From the NCBI RefSeq assembly GCF_003086695.1, contig NZ_CP025999.1, forward strand, positions 4,106,344 through 4,170,343: 64,000 nt of DNA, read 5' to 3'. Source of the DNA: Stenotrophomonas sp. SAU14A_NAIMI4_8. Its GTDB lineage: Bacteria > Pseudomonadota > Gammaproteobacteria > Xanthomonadales > Xanthomonadaceae. Within the stretch, counting starts at the first letter, position 1, and every line of letters starts with the position of its first letter. The notes under the pieces were generated by a model that worked only from the letters and a program-made list of their open reading frames with translations, searched no databases and was not told the origin of the DNA. Positions 1 through 9,144 of the stretch are shown in pieces. The position numbers and the translations under genes are program-made.

Positions 1-444
1 GCCGAAGCCGCCGCTGGCCAGGTTGGCACACCACCAGGTGCGCCCGTCGGCGTCCACGCGCAGCAGATCCACAGCGCGCGCGGCGGCCTGCCCGATCAGT
101 GCAAAGGCCTGCTGGGGTTCGGTGGGAATGCCGGCGGAAGTGGCGAAATCATTGGCCGTGCCCATCGGCACCAGCGCCAGCGAGGGCAGCGCCTCGGCCG
201 GTTCATCGCGGTGGGCCAGGGTTTCGGCCACGGCGCTGAGCGTGCCATCGCCGCCGGCGGCCACGATCACGTCCACGCCGTGGTCGATGGCCTCGGCCAC
301 GTAACGCTCGGCGTCGCCCTCTTCCCAGGTCACCCGCACTTCCAGCTGTACGCCCTGCTGCCGCCAATGGCCGACGGCACTGCGCAGGTCGTCGTCGCCT
401 GCGGATTTGCCGTTGAGGATCAGGCGCCAGCGCGGGGTGCTCAT
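1..444 (-). CDS. YegS-like lipid kinase (diacylglycerol kinase catalytic domain), C-terminus cut by window edge
   Basis: The first 148 codons of a lipid kinase of the YegS/DgkB family, which phosphorylates a membrane lipid (phosphatidylglycerol or diacylglycerol in characterised members). Visible motifs are an N-terminal LNGKSAG (residues 10-16), the nucleotide-binding GGDGT (64-68) and MGTANDFA (94-101), in the family order and spacing. The ATG at 444 gives the expected N-terminus. About half of a normal 300-residue protein is present; the rest lies beyond base 1. The family call is firm, the exact lipid substrate is not. Confidence 0.9.
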   Translation of the reverse strand, partial: MSTPRWRLILNGKSAGDDDLRSAVGHWRQQGVQLEVRVTWEEGDAERYVAEAIDHGVDVIVAAGGDGTLSAVAETLAHRDEPAEALPSLALVPMGTANDFATSAGIPTEPQQAFALIGQAAARAVDLLRVDADGRTWWCANLASGGFG

Positions 445-469
445 GCAGTGCTTCCGGGAGGGGGGTGGC

Positions 470-628
470 ACAGGCTATCAACGCCGCGTTTGCCTGCGGT
501 GAATGTCATTCAGGTGTCATGGATGGCCCGGAGAATGGAAGGCCATAGCAGGGATGATGGATGGAGGCAGGATCAGCCTCCCACGCATGCAGCGAAGCCG
601 CGCCGGGGGTTGGCGCGGCTTTTTTTTT
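470..628 (+). ncRNA. Candidate small RNA ending in an intrinsic terminator
   Basis: The only direct support is the strong plus-strand terminator at 595-628, which no annotated gene needs, because the neighbours on both sides are on the minus strand. The 5' end given is a guess; no convincing sigma-70 promoter was seen, only a weak tatcaa near 475. Inference, not established. Confidence 0.3.
595..628 (+). terminator. Intrinsic terminator (orphan)
   Basis: Ten-base arms aagccgcgcc (595-604) and ggcgcggctt (612-621) with a 7-base loop, followed by an unbroken T run to 628. The T run fixes the direction as plus. Confidence 0.8.
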
Positions 629-640
629 CAGGCTCGAGCA

Positions 641-740
641 GTGCGAACCAAGGTTCGCACCTACCGGGTGGCGGTTCGCACCCACCACACCCGGGTTGAG
701 GCGCCGGCCCGGTAGAGCCACGCCATGCGTGGCTGCCCTA
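641..740. repeat. Two GTAG/SMAG-type palindromic repeats
   Basis: gtgcgaaccaaggttcgcac followed by ctac at 641-664, and ggtagagccacgccatgcgtggct at 711-734 ending in ccctac. They belong to the GTAG-headed REP-like family found throughout this window. Confidence 0.75.
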
Positions 741-744
741 CGCA

Positions 745-1236
745 TCAACCGTTGGCGAAATCGTGCAGGGCCTGGCCCTGCAGCCGGTACACGGTCCACT
801 CGTCCTGCGGCTTTGCGCCGGCGGCGGTGTAGAACGCGATGGCCGGGGTGTTCCAGTCCAGCACCGACCATTCGAAACGACCGCAACCTTCGGCCACGGC
901 CTGGCGCGCGATGTACTTCAGCAGTGCCTTGCCAGCGCCGCCGCCGCGCTTTTCCGGGCTGATGTACAGGTCTTCCAGGTAGATGCCCTTGCGGCCCAGC
1001 CAGGTGGAATAGTTGTAGAAGTACACCGCGTAGCCGATGGCTTCGCCGTCGGCTTCACAGATCAGCGCGCGGGCGCTGGCATCGGCGCCGAACAGGCTCT
1101 CGGCAATGCCGATCTCATCGGTCTGCACCGCGTGCTCGGCCTTCTCGTAGATGGCCAGTTCGCGGATGAAGCGCAGGATCAGGCCGGCGTCGGCCACGGT
1201 GGCCGCGCGGATGTTCAACACGGCCGCCGTGCCCAT
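745..1236 (-). CDS. GNAT-family N-acetyltransferase (diamine/thialysine type)
   Basis: A 163-residue acyl-CoA-dependent N-acetyltransferase. The acetyl-CoA loop RGGGAG is at 97-102, preceded by the strand GIYLEDLYISPEKR and followed by the late motif WNTPAIAFYTAAGA, a pattern shared with spermidine/spermine- and thialysine-acetyltransferase-like proteins. It starts 3 bases after the rpe stop on the same strand, so it is probably co-transcribed with rpe. The substrate is not deducible; a small amine or amino acid is the best guess from family likeness. Confidence 0.85.
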   Translation of the reverse strand: MGTAAVLNIRAATVADAGLILRFIRELAIYEKAEHAVQTDEIGIAESLFGADASARALICEADGEAIGYAVYFYNYSTWLGRKGIYLEDLYISPEKRGGGAGKALLKYIARQAVAEGCGRFEWSVLDWNTPAIAFYTAAGAKPQDEWTVYRLQGQALHDFANG

Positions 1237-1239
1237 GGC

Positions 1240-1917
1240 TCAGCCCCGCGCCGCAGCGACATTCGCGCGCATCTGCGCGATCACGTCCTGGTAGCTGGTC
1301 TTGGCGTTGAAGATGGCCGAACCGGCAACGAAGGTGTCGGCGCCGGCGGCGGCGATGGCACCGATGTTGTCGGCCTTCACGCCACCGTCGATCTCCAGGC
1401 GGATGTCCTTGCCGCTGGCATCGATCTTCTGGCGCACCACGCGCAGCTTGTCCAGCGCCGAGGGAATGAAGGCCTGGCCGCCGAAGCCCGGGTTGACCGA
1501 CATCAGCAGCACCAGGTCAAGGTCATCCAGCACCCAATCCAGGATGTCCACCGGGGTAGCCGGGTTCAGCACGATGCCCGGCTTGCAGCCCAGCGAGCGG
1601 ATCAGCTGGATGGTGCGGTGCACGTGGCGGCTCGCTTCCGGGTGGAAGCTGATGTAGGTGGCACCGGCCTCGGCGAAATCGGGAATGATGCGGTCCACCG
1701 GCTCGACCATCAGGTGCACGTCGATCGGCGCGGTGACGCCGTGCTTGCGCAGCGCCTGGCAGACCATCGGGCCGATGGTCAGGTTCGGCACGTAGTGGTT
1801 GTCCATCACATCGAAATGGACCCAGTCCGCACCGGCGGCCAGGACGTTGTCCACTTCCTCGCCCAGGCGGGCGAAATCGGCGGACAGGATGGACGGGGCG
1901 ATGAGGCAGTTGGACAT
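1240..1917 (-). CDS. rpe: Ribulose-phosphate 3-epimerase
   Basis: Interconverts ribulose 5-phosphate and xylulose 5-phosphate in the pentose phosphate pathway; cytosolic TIM barrel. The protein opens with [16 protein letters not shown], and [17 protein letters not shown] and HLMVEP carry metal-binding His/Asp residues. [12 protein letters not shown] and LEIDGGV complete the phosphate site. The ATG at 1917 is chosen over a frame-compatible start 18 bases upstream because the family begins just before the IAPSIL strand; this gives 225 residues, the normal length. It lies 32 bases after the DnaJ-like gene and 3 bases before the acetyltransferase, suggesting a three-gene operon. Confidence 0.97.
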   Translation of the reverse strand: MSNCLIAPSILSADFARLGEEVDNVLAAGADWVHFDVMDNHYVPNLTIGPMVCQALRKHGVTAPIDVHLMVEPVDRIIPDFAEAGATYISFHPEASRHVHRTIQLIRSLGCKPGIVLNPATPVDILDWVLDDLDLVLLMSVNPGFGGQAFIPSALDKLRVVRQKIDASGKDIRLEIDGGVKADNIGAIAAAGADTFVAGSAIFNAKTSYQDVIAQMRANVAAARG

Positions 1918-1949
1918 GGCCGGGGCCTTGGGCACGAGGGGAAAGGGGT

Positions 1950-2279
1950 TCAGCGCTTGCGCAGGGTCTTGATGCGGTCGTAGGCGGCATTGATGCGCCG
2001 CGACTTCTGTTCGGCCTGCTGCTGCAGCTCGGGGGCGGCGCCACCCAGCTTGTCGGGGTGGTACTGGGAAATCAGCTTGCGGTAGGCGCGCTCGATCTCG
2101 GCGTCGGTGGCCTCGGAGGTCAGCCCCAGCTCCCGGTACGGGTTTTCCTTGTTCAGGCGGAACCAGTCGCTGTCGAAGGCGTGGCCCAGCAGCAGGCCCA
2201 CCACCGCCCCGAACAGCGGATTGGGCCGGAACAGCAGGGCCCCGGCGATGAATCCGAGCAGTTTTCCGTACCAGCGCAT
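1950..2279 (-). CDS. Small membrane-anchored J-domain protein (DjlA-like)
   Basis: A 109-residue protein with a hydrophobic N-terminal segment (about residues 6-32, glycine-rich) and a C-terminal J domain containing the diagnostic HPD at 74-76 within SQYHPDK. J proteins stimulate Hsp70 (DnaK); the membrane anchor and terminal J domain resemble DjlA, though this protein is far shorter and lacks the TerB-like middle. The ATG at 2279 is preferred to an upstream in-frame start that would put polar residues before the membrane segment. First gene of the likely operon with rpe. Confidence 0.85.
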   Translation of the reverse strand: MRWYGKLLGFIAGALLFRPNPLFGAVVGLLLGHAFDSDWFRLNKENPYRELGLTSEATDAEIERAYRKLISQYHPDKLGGAAPELQQQAEQKSRRINAAYDRIKTLRKR

Positions 2280-2420
2280 GGCGTTCCGGGGGTGACCGAC
2301 GAAATGGACGATCATTTTACGTCACAGCGGGCCCGGACCGCTTTACACTAGGCCGCCCGCTGGTCAGCGGGCCCGCCGGGTCCGTTGGGCAGCCGTATCG
2401 ACAAAGCCCCAGGAGTGCCC

Positions 2421-3347
2421 GTGCCGACCACGCTGTTGCAATCCGATCTCCCCGGCCTGCCCTTGCGCCATCGCGGCAAGGTGCGTGATGTGTTCGATAT
2501 TCCGCGCGAGCGGCTGCCGGCAGGGACCCCGCCGGGCGATTACCTGCTGATGGTGGCCACCGATCGCCTGTCGGCGTTCGACGTGGTGCTGCCCGACCCG
2601 ATTCCGGGCAAGGGCGAGATGCTCTGCCAGGTGTCCAATTTCTGGTTCGCCAAGACCGCGCACCTGATGCCCAACCACCTGACCGGCATCGATGTGGCCA
2701 GCGTGCTGCCCGAGGGCGTGGACCCGACCCTGTATGCCAAGCGTGCGGTGGTGACCCGCAAGCTGAAGCCGGTGCCGGTGGAAGCGATCGCCCGCGGCTA
2801 CCTGATCGGCAGCGGCTGGAAGGACTACCAGCGCACCGGCAAGGTGAGCGGCATCGACCTGCCCGACGGCCTGCGCCAGGCCGAGCAGCTGCCCGAACCG
2901 ATCTTCACCCCTTCGACCAAGGCCGCCGTGGGCGACCATGACGAGAACATCGATTTCGATGCGATGGTCAAGCAGGTGGGTGCGGACCTGGCCGAGCGCG
3001 TGCGCGATGCCACCCTGCGCATCTACAAGTTCGCCGCCGATTACGCCCGCGAACGCGGCATCATCCTGGCCGATACCAAGTTCGAGTTCGGTACCGATGC
3101 CGATGGCCGTCTGTACATCATGGACGAGATGCTGACCCCGGATTCCTCGCGTTACTGGCCGGCCGACGAGTACGAAGTGGGCACCAGCCCGCCGAGCTAC
3201 GACAAGCAGTTCGTGCGCGATTACCTGGAGACGCTGGACTGGGGCAAGACCGCCCCGGGCCCGACCATCCCGGCCGAGATCATCGAGCGCACCCGCGCCA
3301 AGTACGCCGAGGCGCTGCAGCGCCTGGCCGGCATCAGCGTCGACTGA
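2421..3347 (+). CDS. purC: Phosphoribosylaminoimidazole-succinocarboxamide synthase
   Basis: SAICAR synthetase of de novo purine synthesis: joins CAIR and aspartate using ATP. Signature segments are [11 protein letters not shown] near the N-terminus, [17 protein letters not shown] (from about residue 119), [10 protein letters not shown] (about 215) and [12 protein letters not shown] (about 235). The GTG at 2421 is chosen because a Shine-Dalgarno aggag sits at 2411-2415 and the product (308 residues) then begins at the usual [11 protein letters not shown] tacact-like -10 hexamer lies near 2345. It stands alone and divergent from the rpe operon. Confidence 0.96.
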   Translation: MPTTLLQSDLPGLPLRHRGKVRDVFDIPRERLPAGTPPGDYLLMVATDRLSAFDVVLPDPIPGKGEMLCQVSNFWFAKTAHLMPNHLTGIDVASVLPEGVDPTLYAKRAVVTRKLKPVPVEAIARGYLIGSGWKDYQRTGKVSGIDLPDGLRQAEQLPEPIFTPSTKAAVGDHDENIDFDAMVKQVGADLAERVRDATLRIYKFAADYARERGIILADTKFEFGTDADGRLYIMDEMLTPDSSRYWPADEYEVGTSPPSYDKQFVRDYLETLDWGKTAPGPTIPAEIIERTRAKYAEALQRLAGISVD

Positions 3348-3387
3348 TGCCCCTGCGCCCCCGGCCCGCGCGGCTGGGGGCGTTCCG

Positions 3388-3476
3388 GTAGAGTCGACCG
3401 TTGGTCGACTGCTCTCCGTTCAAACCGCGGAAATCGCCGCGCTGCGCGCGAGAGTCGACCAACGGTCGACTCTACC
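3388..3476. repeat. Pair of inverted SMAG-type repeats
   Basis: gtagagtcgaccgttggtcgac at 3388-3409 and its inverted partner gtcgaccaacggtcgactctac ending at 3474 face each other around a 40-base spacer, so the pair can fold as one long hairpin after purC. Confidence 0.8.
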
Positions 3477-3581
3477 CGGTCGGTCCGACCCCGTCGTTTC
3501 CACACAGTCGGTCCCACCCGGTCGCCCCCACCATTCCACGCCCCCCATCACCGCGCGGCGCTGCGGGAGTATGCTGGCCGC

Positions 3582-4067
3582 ATGCAGACCACCACCCAGC
3601 TTGCACGCCCCGTCGATCGCTACTTCGCCAGCTATTCCGACGACTACCAGAACCCGATCAACCAGGCCATCCATGTGGTCGCCGTACCGGCCATCCTGTG
3701 GTCGGTGGTGGCCCTGCTGTGGTGCGTGCCGCCGCTGATCACCTGGTTCCAGTACGGCATCTGGGCGGCGTTTGCGATGTTCAGCGCCTGGTGCTTCTAC
3801 AACAAGCTGTCGCGCCCCCTGGGCATCGGCATGCTCATCCAGTTCTTCGTGTTCGGCTGCCTGTGCCGCCTGCTGGAAGCCGAAATCGGCCTGCATGCGC
3901 TGCGCTGGCTGGCGCTGGGCGTGTTCGTGGTGGCCTGGATCGCCCAGTTCATCGGCCACAAGTTCGAGGGCCGCAAGCCCAGCTTCCTGACCGATCTGAC
4001 CTACCTGCTGATCGGCCCGGCCTGGGTGATGGCCAAGCTGTACCGCAAGCTGGACTGGCGCTACTGA
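3582..4067 (+). CDS. Mpo1-like (DUF962/YGL010w family) membrane protein
   Basis: A 161-residue integral membrane protein with about four hydrophobic helices. The N-terminal YFASYSDDYQNPINQAIHVV and C-terminal GHKFEGRKPSFLTDLTYL blocks are typical of the family of yeast Mpo1, an iron-dependent dioxygenase that shortens 2-hydroxy fatty acids by alpha-oxidation; conserved His residues (NQAIH, IGHKFEG) are present. Whether this protein has that activity is inference. Monocistronic, with no obvious functional partner nearby. Confidence 0.85.
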   Translation: MQTTTQLARPVDRYFASYSDDYQNPINQAIHVVAVPAILWSVVALLWCVPPLITWFQYGIWAAFAMFSAWCFYNKLSRPLGIGMLIQFFVFGCLCRLLEAEIGLHALRWLALGVFVVAWIAQFIGHKFEGRKPSFLTDLTYLLIGPAWVMAKLYRKLDWRY

Positions 4068-4406
4068 TCGCCGGGCGGCTTTCCTGAACGGGGCCGCGCG
4101 CTCACTGTGGCTGTACGCCGTGCCTGCCACGCTGCCGGCCAGGCCGTGGCTGATCCCATCCGTTGCCGACCCACGTGAACCCGCAGCCCCTGCGGTGCAG
4201 GGCCTGCGCCCTTCCGTGCGCGGGCGTAGGGGCCGATTCGGCAAAGCCGCCACACGTACCCGGCAAGGCCGCAAACGCCCCATATTGCGCTGCAAAAAAC
4301 ATGAATACCGCACGTTACATGCTGTTTGTCGCCGTTACATGGGTTTCGGCGACATTTGACTGACTGTTAGACTCACTGACCTGCTCGTGAATCATGGATT
4401 CCCTGC
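4068..4406. other. Intergenic region upstream of the antiporter operon
   Basis: 339 bases with no convincing gene; the short open frames on both strands are low-complexity Arg/Pro-rich noise. The last 130 bases are relatively AT-rich (around 4280-4385) with direct repeats of gact/cact (4356-4380), and probably hold the promoter of the pha operon. No terminator-like hairpin was recognised. Confidence 0.5.
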
Positions 4407-7235
4407 ATGCTCCCCAGCCTGCCCCTGCTGCTGGCCCTGCCGTTCCTGATGGCAGCGGCCGTTGCCGCCTTCCCCCGTAGTTCGCGCACCACTGCTGCCT
4501 GGCTGGCGGCGCTGGCGCCGTTGGGCGGGCTGGCCATTCTTGGCTGGCTGACCCCAGCGGTGATGGATGGCCAGGTGGTGCGCAGCGTGGTGCCCTGGCT
4601 GCCGCAGATCGGGCTGGACTTCGCCCTGCGCCTGGATGGGCTGGCCTGGATGTTCGCCGGCATGGTGCTGGGCATCGGCGCGCTGGTGGTGCTGTATGCG
4701 CGCTACTACCTGAGCAGCCAGGACAACGCCCACCGCTTCTACTGCTACCTGCTGCTGTTCATGGGCGCCATGCTGGGCATGGTGATCTCCGGCAACCTGC
4801 TGTTGCTGATGATCTTCTGGGAAATGACCAGCATCAGCTCGTTCCTGCTGATCGGCTTCTGGTCACACCGGCAGGACGCCCGCGAGGGCGCGCGCATGGC
4901 GCTGGTGATCACCGGTGGCGGTGGCCTGGCCCTGCTTGGTGGCGTGCTGCTGATCGGCCGCATCGTCGGCAGCTTCGACCTGGACGCGGTGCTGGCCGCC
5001 GGCGAGCAGATCCGCGCCAGTGCGCTGTACCCGTATGCGCTGTTCCTGGTGCTGGCCGGCATCTTCACCAAGAGCGCGCAGTTCCCGTTCCATTTCTGGC
5101 TGCCGCACGCGATGGCCGCCCCCACCCCGGTGTCGGCCTACCTGCATTCGGCCACCATGGTGAAGGCCGGCGTGTTCCTGCTGGCGCGCCTGCACCCGGC
5201 GCTGGCCGGCAGCGATCTGTTCTTCTATACGGTCAGTGGCATTGGTGCGCTCACCCTGCTGATCGGCGCCTGGAACGCGATCTTCCAGCACGATCTGAAG
5301 GGCCTGCTGGCCTATTCGACCATTTCCCACCTGGGCCTGATCACCCTGCTGTTCGGCCTGTCCACGCCGATGGCGGTGGTGGCCGGCGTGTTCCATATCC
5401 TCAACCACGCCACGTTCAAGGCGTCGTTGTTCATGGCCGCCGGCATCATCGACCACGAGACCGGCACCCGCGACATGCGCCGCCTGGGCGGCCTGCGCAG
5501 GTTGATGCCGTTCACCAGTGCGCTGGCCATCATCGCCTCGCTGGCGATGGCCGGCATTCCGCTGCTCAATGGCTTCCTGTCCAAGGAAATGCTGTTCGCC
5601 GAGGCGCTCACCGCTGGCGGCCCGGGCACCATGCGCATGGCGGTGTCGATCGCCGCGCTGCTGGCCGGCGTGTTCGGCGTGGCCTACAGCCTGCGCTTCG
5701 TGCACGACACCTTCTTCGGCGACGGCCCGCACGACCTGGACCACGTGCCGCATGAGCCGCCGCGCTGGATGAAGGTGCCGGTGGAGATCCTGGTGGTGAT
5801 CTGCGTGGCGGTGGGCATTGCCCCGGCGCTGACCATCGCCCCGGTGCTGCACGCCGGTGCGGCGGCCATCCTGGGCCCGGCCATGCCCGACTACAGCCTG
5901 TCGGTCTGGCATGGGTTCAACCTGCCGCTGGCAATGAGCGCGGTGGGCGTGGTGGGCGGCGTGGCGCTGTATTTCGGGCTGCGCAGGCTGATCAACCTGC
6001 ACGGCGTGCAGAACACCGCCACCGGCCGCAACGTCTTCCATGCGCAGCTGGATGCGCTTTCCGCGCTGGCCATGCGCCTGACCAACGGCATTGCCAACGG
6101 CAGCCTGCAGCGCATGCTGCTGGGCTTGGTGCTGGTGGCGGTGGTGGTGGGCGCGGCGCCGTTCGTGGCCAACCCGGGCTCGCCCAGTTGGACCAAGCCG
6201 CAGCCCATTCCGCTGCTGGGCTGGGCGCTGTGGCTGGTGATGATGGGCTGCGCGGTGGCGACCCTGCGCATCTACAAGCAGCGCCTGCTGGCGGTGCTGC
6301 TGGTGGGCGGTGTAGGCCTGATGGTCGCCCTGACCTTCGTGTTCCTGTCCGCACCGGACCTGGCCCTGACCCAGCTGCTGGTGGAGATGGTGACCCTGGT
6401 GCTGATGCTGCTGGGCATGAACTACCTGCCTGCACAGTCCGGTCCCGAGCGGCCGCGCTGGCGCAAGCGCCGCGATGCGGTGATCGCCATCATCGCCGGT
6501 GCCGGCCTGGGTGCGCTGGCCTACACCGCCATGACCCTGCCGCCGAACACCATGGCCGGCGAAATGCTGGCGCGCTCGCTGCCCGAGGCCTACGGCCAGA
6601 ATGTGGTGAACGTGATCCTGGTGGACTTCCGCGGTTTCGATACCTTCGGCGAGATCACCGTGTTCGGCATCGCCGCGCTGGTGGTGCACGCCCTGCTGCG
6701 GCGTACCCGCATGGCGCCGGAACAGATCATGCCCGGCCCGCCGATCAAGCTGCCGGTGCCGGCCGACCTGGCCCAGATCATGTTCCCGCTCACCCTGACG
6801 GTGTCGATCTTCCTGTTCCTGCGCGGCCACAACGCGCCCGGCGGCGGCTTCATTGCCGGCCTGGTGCTGGCGGTGCCGCTGCTGATCCAGTACGTGATCC
6901 AGGGCTCGGCGTCGGTGGAATCGCGCTTCGGCTTCGACTACATCCGCTGCATCGGTGCCGGCCTGCTGATCGCCCTGCTCAGCGGCTGCGCCTCCATGTT
7001 GTTCGGCGTGCCGTTCCTGACCAGCGGGCATATCGACCTGCACCTGCCGCTGATTGGCGAGGTGCCGCTGGCCAGCGCGATCGGTTTCGATATCGGCGTG
7101 TACCTGGTGGTGTTCGGCGGCGCCATGCTGATGCTGTCGATGATGGGCACGATCAAACCCTCGCGCACCCGCACTGCGCGCAAGGGCGAGATCGATCTGC
7201 AACGCCGTTCGGCCCTGACCGGGGAGATGCACTGA
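4407..7235 (+). CDS. phaAB: Monovalent cation:H+ antiporter, fused subunits A and B
   Basis: Largest subunit of the multi-subunit Pha/Mrp antiporter, which expels Na+ or K+ against protons; inner membrane. At 942 residues it is an A-B fusion. The N-terminal two thirds is a NuoL/MrpA-type proton channel, with a membrane glutamate in FWEMTSISSF (Glu139) and a KSAQFPFHFWLPHAMAAPTP block at about 225-244. An MnhB domain starts near 790 (FPLTLTVSIFLFLRGHNAPG). The fusion is normal for Pha-type systems in proteobacteria. Its stop overlaps the phaC start by one base (tgatg), so translation is coupled. Confidence 0.96.
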   Translation: MLPSLPLLLALPFLMAAAVAAFPRSSRTTAAWLAALAPLGGLAILGWLTPAVMDGQVVRSVVPWLPQIGLDFALRLDGLAWMFAGMVLGIGALVVLYARYYLSSQDNAHRFYCYLLLFMGAMLGMVISGNLLLLMIFWEMTSISSFLLIGFWSHRQDAREGARMALVITGGGGLALLGGVLLIGRIVGSFDLDAVLAAGEQIRASALYPYALFLVLAGIFTKSAQFPFHFWLPHAMAAPTPVSAYLHSATMVKAGVFLLARLHPALAGSDLFFYTVSGIGALTLLIGAWNAIFQHDLKGLLAYSTISHLGLITLLFGLSTPMAVVAGVFHILNHATFKASLFMAAGIIDHETGTRDMRRLGGLRRLMPFTSALAIIASLAMAGIPLLNGFLSKEMLFAEALTAGGPGTMRMAVSIAALLAGVFGVAYSLRFVHDTFFGDGPHDLDHVPHEPPRWMKVPVEILVVICVAVGIAPALTIAPVLHAGAAAILGPAMPDYSLSVWHGFNLPLAMSAVGVVGGVALYFGLRRLINLHGVQNTATGRNVFHAQLDALSALAMRLTNGIANGSLQRMLLGLVLVAVVVGAAPFVANPGSPSWTKPQPIPLLGWALWLVMMGCAVATLRIYKQRLLAVLLVGGVGLMVALTFVFLSAPDLALTQLLVEMVTLVLMLLGMNYLPAQSGPERPRWRKRRDAVIAIIAGAGLGALAYTAMTLPPNTMAGEMLARSLPEAYGQNVVNVILVDFRGFDTFGEITVFGIAALVVHALLRRTRMAPEQIMPGPPIKLPVPADLAQIMFPLTLTVSIFLFLRGHNAPGGGFIAGLVLAVPLLIQYVIQGSASVESRFGFDYIRCIGAGLLIALLSGCASMLFGVPFLTSGHIDLHLPLIGEVPLASAIGFDIGVYLVVFGGAMLMLSMMGTIKPSRTRTARKGEIDLQRRSALTGEMH

Positions 7236-7612
7236 TGGAACTGGCCTTGGCCACCGCGATCGGCGTACTGACCGCCATCGGTATCTACCTGCTGCTGCGC
7301 GCGCGCAGCTTCGATGTGATCCTGGGCATGACCTTCCTGTCCTACGCCACCAACCTGCTGATCTTCGCCGGTGGTCGCGTGGTGCAGGGCAAGGCGCCGG
7401 TGCTGCAGGAAGGCATGGACAGCCACCTGGGCAACTACACCGACCCGCTGCCACAGGCGCTGGTGCTGACGGCCATCGTGATCGCCTTTGCGATGACCGC
7501 GGTCAGCATCGTGCTGGCCATGCGCAGCCGCAGCGACAACCACAGTGACCATGTGGACGCCCACGAACCCGATGACGACGCACCGCCGCGCCGGGGCGAG
7601 GACCAGGCATGA
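7235..7612 (+). CDS. phaC: Cation:H+ antiporter subunit C
   Basis: 125-residue NuoK/MrpC-like subunit with three predicted helices (about 3-20, 28-45 and 70-95), and the family segment DPLPQALVLTAIVIAFAMTA. The C-terminal tail (SDNHSDHVDAHEPDDDAPP) is His/Asp-rich and probably cytoplasmic. ATG at 7235 overlaps the phaAB stop; its own stop overlaps the phaD start by four bases. Confidence 0.95.
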   Translation: MELALATAIGVLTAIGIYLLLRARSFDVILGMTFLSYATNLLIFAGGRVVQGKAPVLQEGMDSHLGNYTDPLPQALVLTAIVIAFAMTAVSIVLAMRSRSDNHSDHVDAHEPDDDAPPRRGEDQA

Positions 7613-9144
7613 ACCATCTGGTGATCCTGCCGATCCTGGTTCCGCTGCTGGGCGCTGCGCTTTCGTTGTTCGTCGAACACCGCCGCTACGGCCCGAAGGT
7701 GCAGCGCGCGGTCGCGTGGACCGCACTGGGCGCGCTGGCGCTGGTGGTGGGCCTGCTGTTTGCCGCCACCGCCGGCGGTGATATCCAGGTCTATCTGCTG
7801 GGCGACTGGCCGGCGCGGCTGGGCATCGCGCTGGTGGCCGACCGACTGTCGGCGTGGATGCTGCTGACCACCCTGCTGCTGGCCATTCCCTGCCTGCTGC
7901 ATGCGTGCTCGGGCTGGGACCGGCGCGCACCGCACTTCCATGCGCTGTTCCAGTTCCAGCTGGTGGGCCTGAACGGTGCGTTCCTGTCCGGCGACATCTT
8001 CAATCTGTTCGTGTTCTTCGAGGTGATGCTGATCGCCTCCTACGGTCTGCTGCTGAGTGGCGGCCGCGGCCTGCGCATGCGCATCGGCCTGCACTACGTG
8101 GTGTTCAACGTCACCGCTTCCACCCTGTTCCTGATTGCCCTGGGCCTGCTGTACGCCTCGCTGGGCTCGCTGAACATGGCCGAGCTGTCGCAGCGCATCG
8201 CGCAGGTGCCGCCGGCGCAGCTGACCCTGGTGAAGGCCACCATGGGCCTGTTGCTGCTGGTGTTCTGCGCCAAGGCCGCGCTGATGCCGCTGTACCTGTG
8301 GCTGCCCGAGGCTTATTCGCGCGCGCCGGCAGCGGTGGCCGCACTGTTTGCGATCATGACCAAGGTCGGCCTGTACGCGGTGCTGCGCATCCAGATGCTG
8401 TGGTTCGGTGAGGATGCCGGAGCGATGGCCGGCTACGGCCGCGAGTGGCTGCTGTGGGCCGGCGTGGCCACCCTGGTGCTGGGTGGCCTGGGCGCATTGG
8501 CCGCCACCCGCCTGCGCGTGCTGATCTCCTACCTGGTGATCGTCTCGGCGGCCACGCTGTTCATTGCCTTTGCGGTGGGCACGCCGCGGGTGCTGTCCGC
8601 CGGCCTGTACTACCTGCCGCACAGCAGCTTCGTGGCCGCAGCACTGTTCCTGGTGGCCGATCTGATCCGGCGCCGCCGCGGCGGTGCCAGCGATCGCAAG
8701 GAAGTGGTGGCGCCGATGCCGGGCAAGGAAACGCCGGCGGTGCTGTTCCTGATCGGCGCGGTGTCGGTGGCCGGCCTGCCGCCGCTGTCCGGCTTCCTGG
8801 CCAAGGCCGCACTGCTGGCCGGCATGCCGGCGCAGTACACCGGCGTGGTGTGGACGGCGGTGCTGGTCAGCAGCCTGCTGGTGATCATGGGCCTGACCCG
8901 CGGTGGCATCCGCCTGTTCTGGCGCGTGCCGGCACCGGACCCGGCGCTGCCTCCGCCGCGCAAGGCGCCGCTGCGCCGCGTCGAGCTGTATGCCGCCTGC
9001 CTGCTGCTGGCCTATGGCATCGCCATGACCCTGGGCGCTGCCCCGCTGATGCGCCACACCGATGCCATCGCTGCGCAGCTGCTGCAGCCGGGCGAGTACG
9101 TGCAGCAACTGCGTGCGACCACGCCGGAGATCCGCCAGCCATGA
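7609..9144 (+). CDS. phaD: Cation:H+ antiporter subunit D
   Basis: 511-residue NuoM/N-like membrane subunit, the second proton-channel-type subunit of the complex. A membrane glutamate lies in FFEVMLIASYGLLL (around residue 138), and the lysine-bearing helix CAKAALMPLYLWLPEAYSRAP is around 220-240. The usual length is about 500. Overlaps phaC and phaE by four bases each (ATGA), as expected for a tightly coupled membrane complex. Confidence 0.95.
   Translation: MNHLVILPILVPLLGAALSLFVEHRRYGPKVQRAVAWTALGALALVVGLLFAATAGGDIQVYLLGDWPARLGIALVADRLSAWMLLTTLLLAIPCLLHACSGWDRRAPHFHALFQFQLVGLNGAFLSGDIFNLFVFFEVMLIASYGLLLSGGRGLRMRIGLHYVVFNVTASTLFLIALGLLYASLGSLNMAELSQRIAQVPPAQLTLVKATMGLLLLVFCAKAALMPLYLWLPEAYSRAPAAVAALFAIMTKVGLYAVLRIQMLWFGEDAGAMAGYGREWLLWAGVATLVLGGLGALAATRLRVLISYLVIVSAATLFIAFAVGTPRVLSAGLYYLPHSSFVAAALFLVADLIRRRRGGASDRKEVVAPMPGKETPAVLFLIGAVSVAGLPPLSGFLAKAALLAGMPAQYTGVVWTAVLVSSLLVIMGLTRGGIRLFWRVPAPDPALPPPRKAPLRRVELYAACLLLAYGIAMTLGAAPLMRHTDAIAAQLLQPGEYVQQLRATTPEIRQP

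Larger units (their letters stand above)
445..744. other. Intergenic region with orphan terminator and repeats
   Basis: A 300-base gap between the divergently read lipid kinase start and the end of the acetyltransferase gene. It holds a plus-strand intrinsic terminator at 595-628 with no plus-strand gene in front of it, then two GTAG-type palindromes at 641-664 and 711-740. Short open frames here look like noise. Confidence 0.6.

Noticed and set aside
2316..2420. Purine riboswitch upstream of purC
   Set aside because: Only about 100 bases with no recognisable aptamer-like helices; an ordinary promoter is sufficient.
4863..7454. An 863-codon open frame on the minus strand
   Set aside because: It is the mirror of the phaAB gene: His/Gln/Arg-rich translation without domains, produced by high-GC codon bias.
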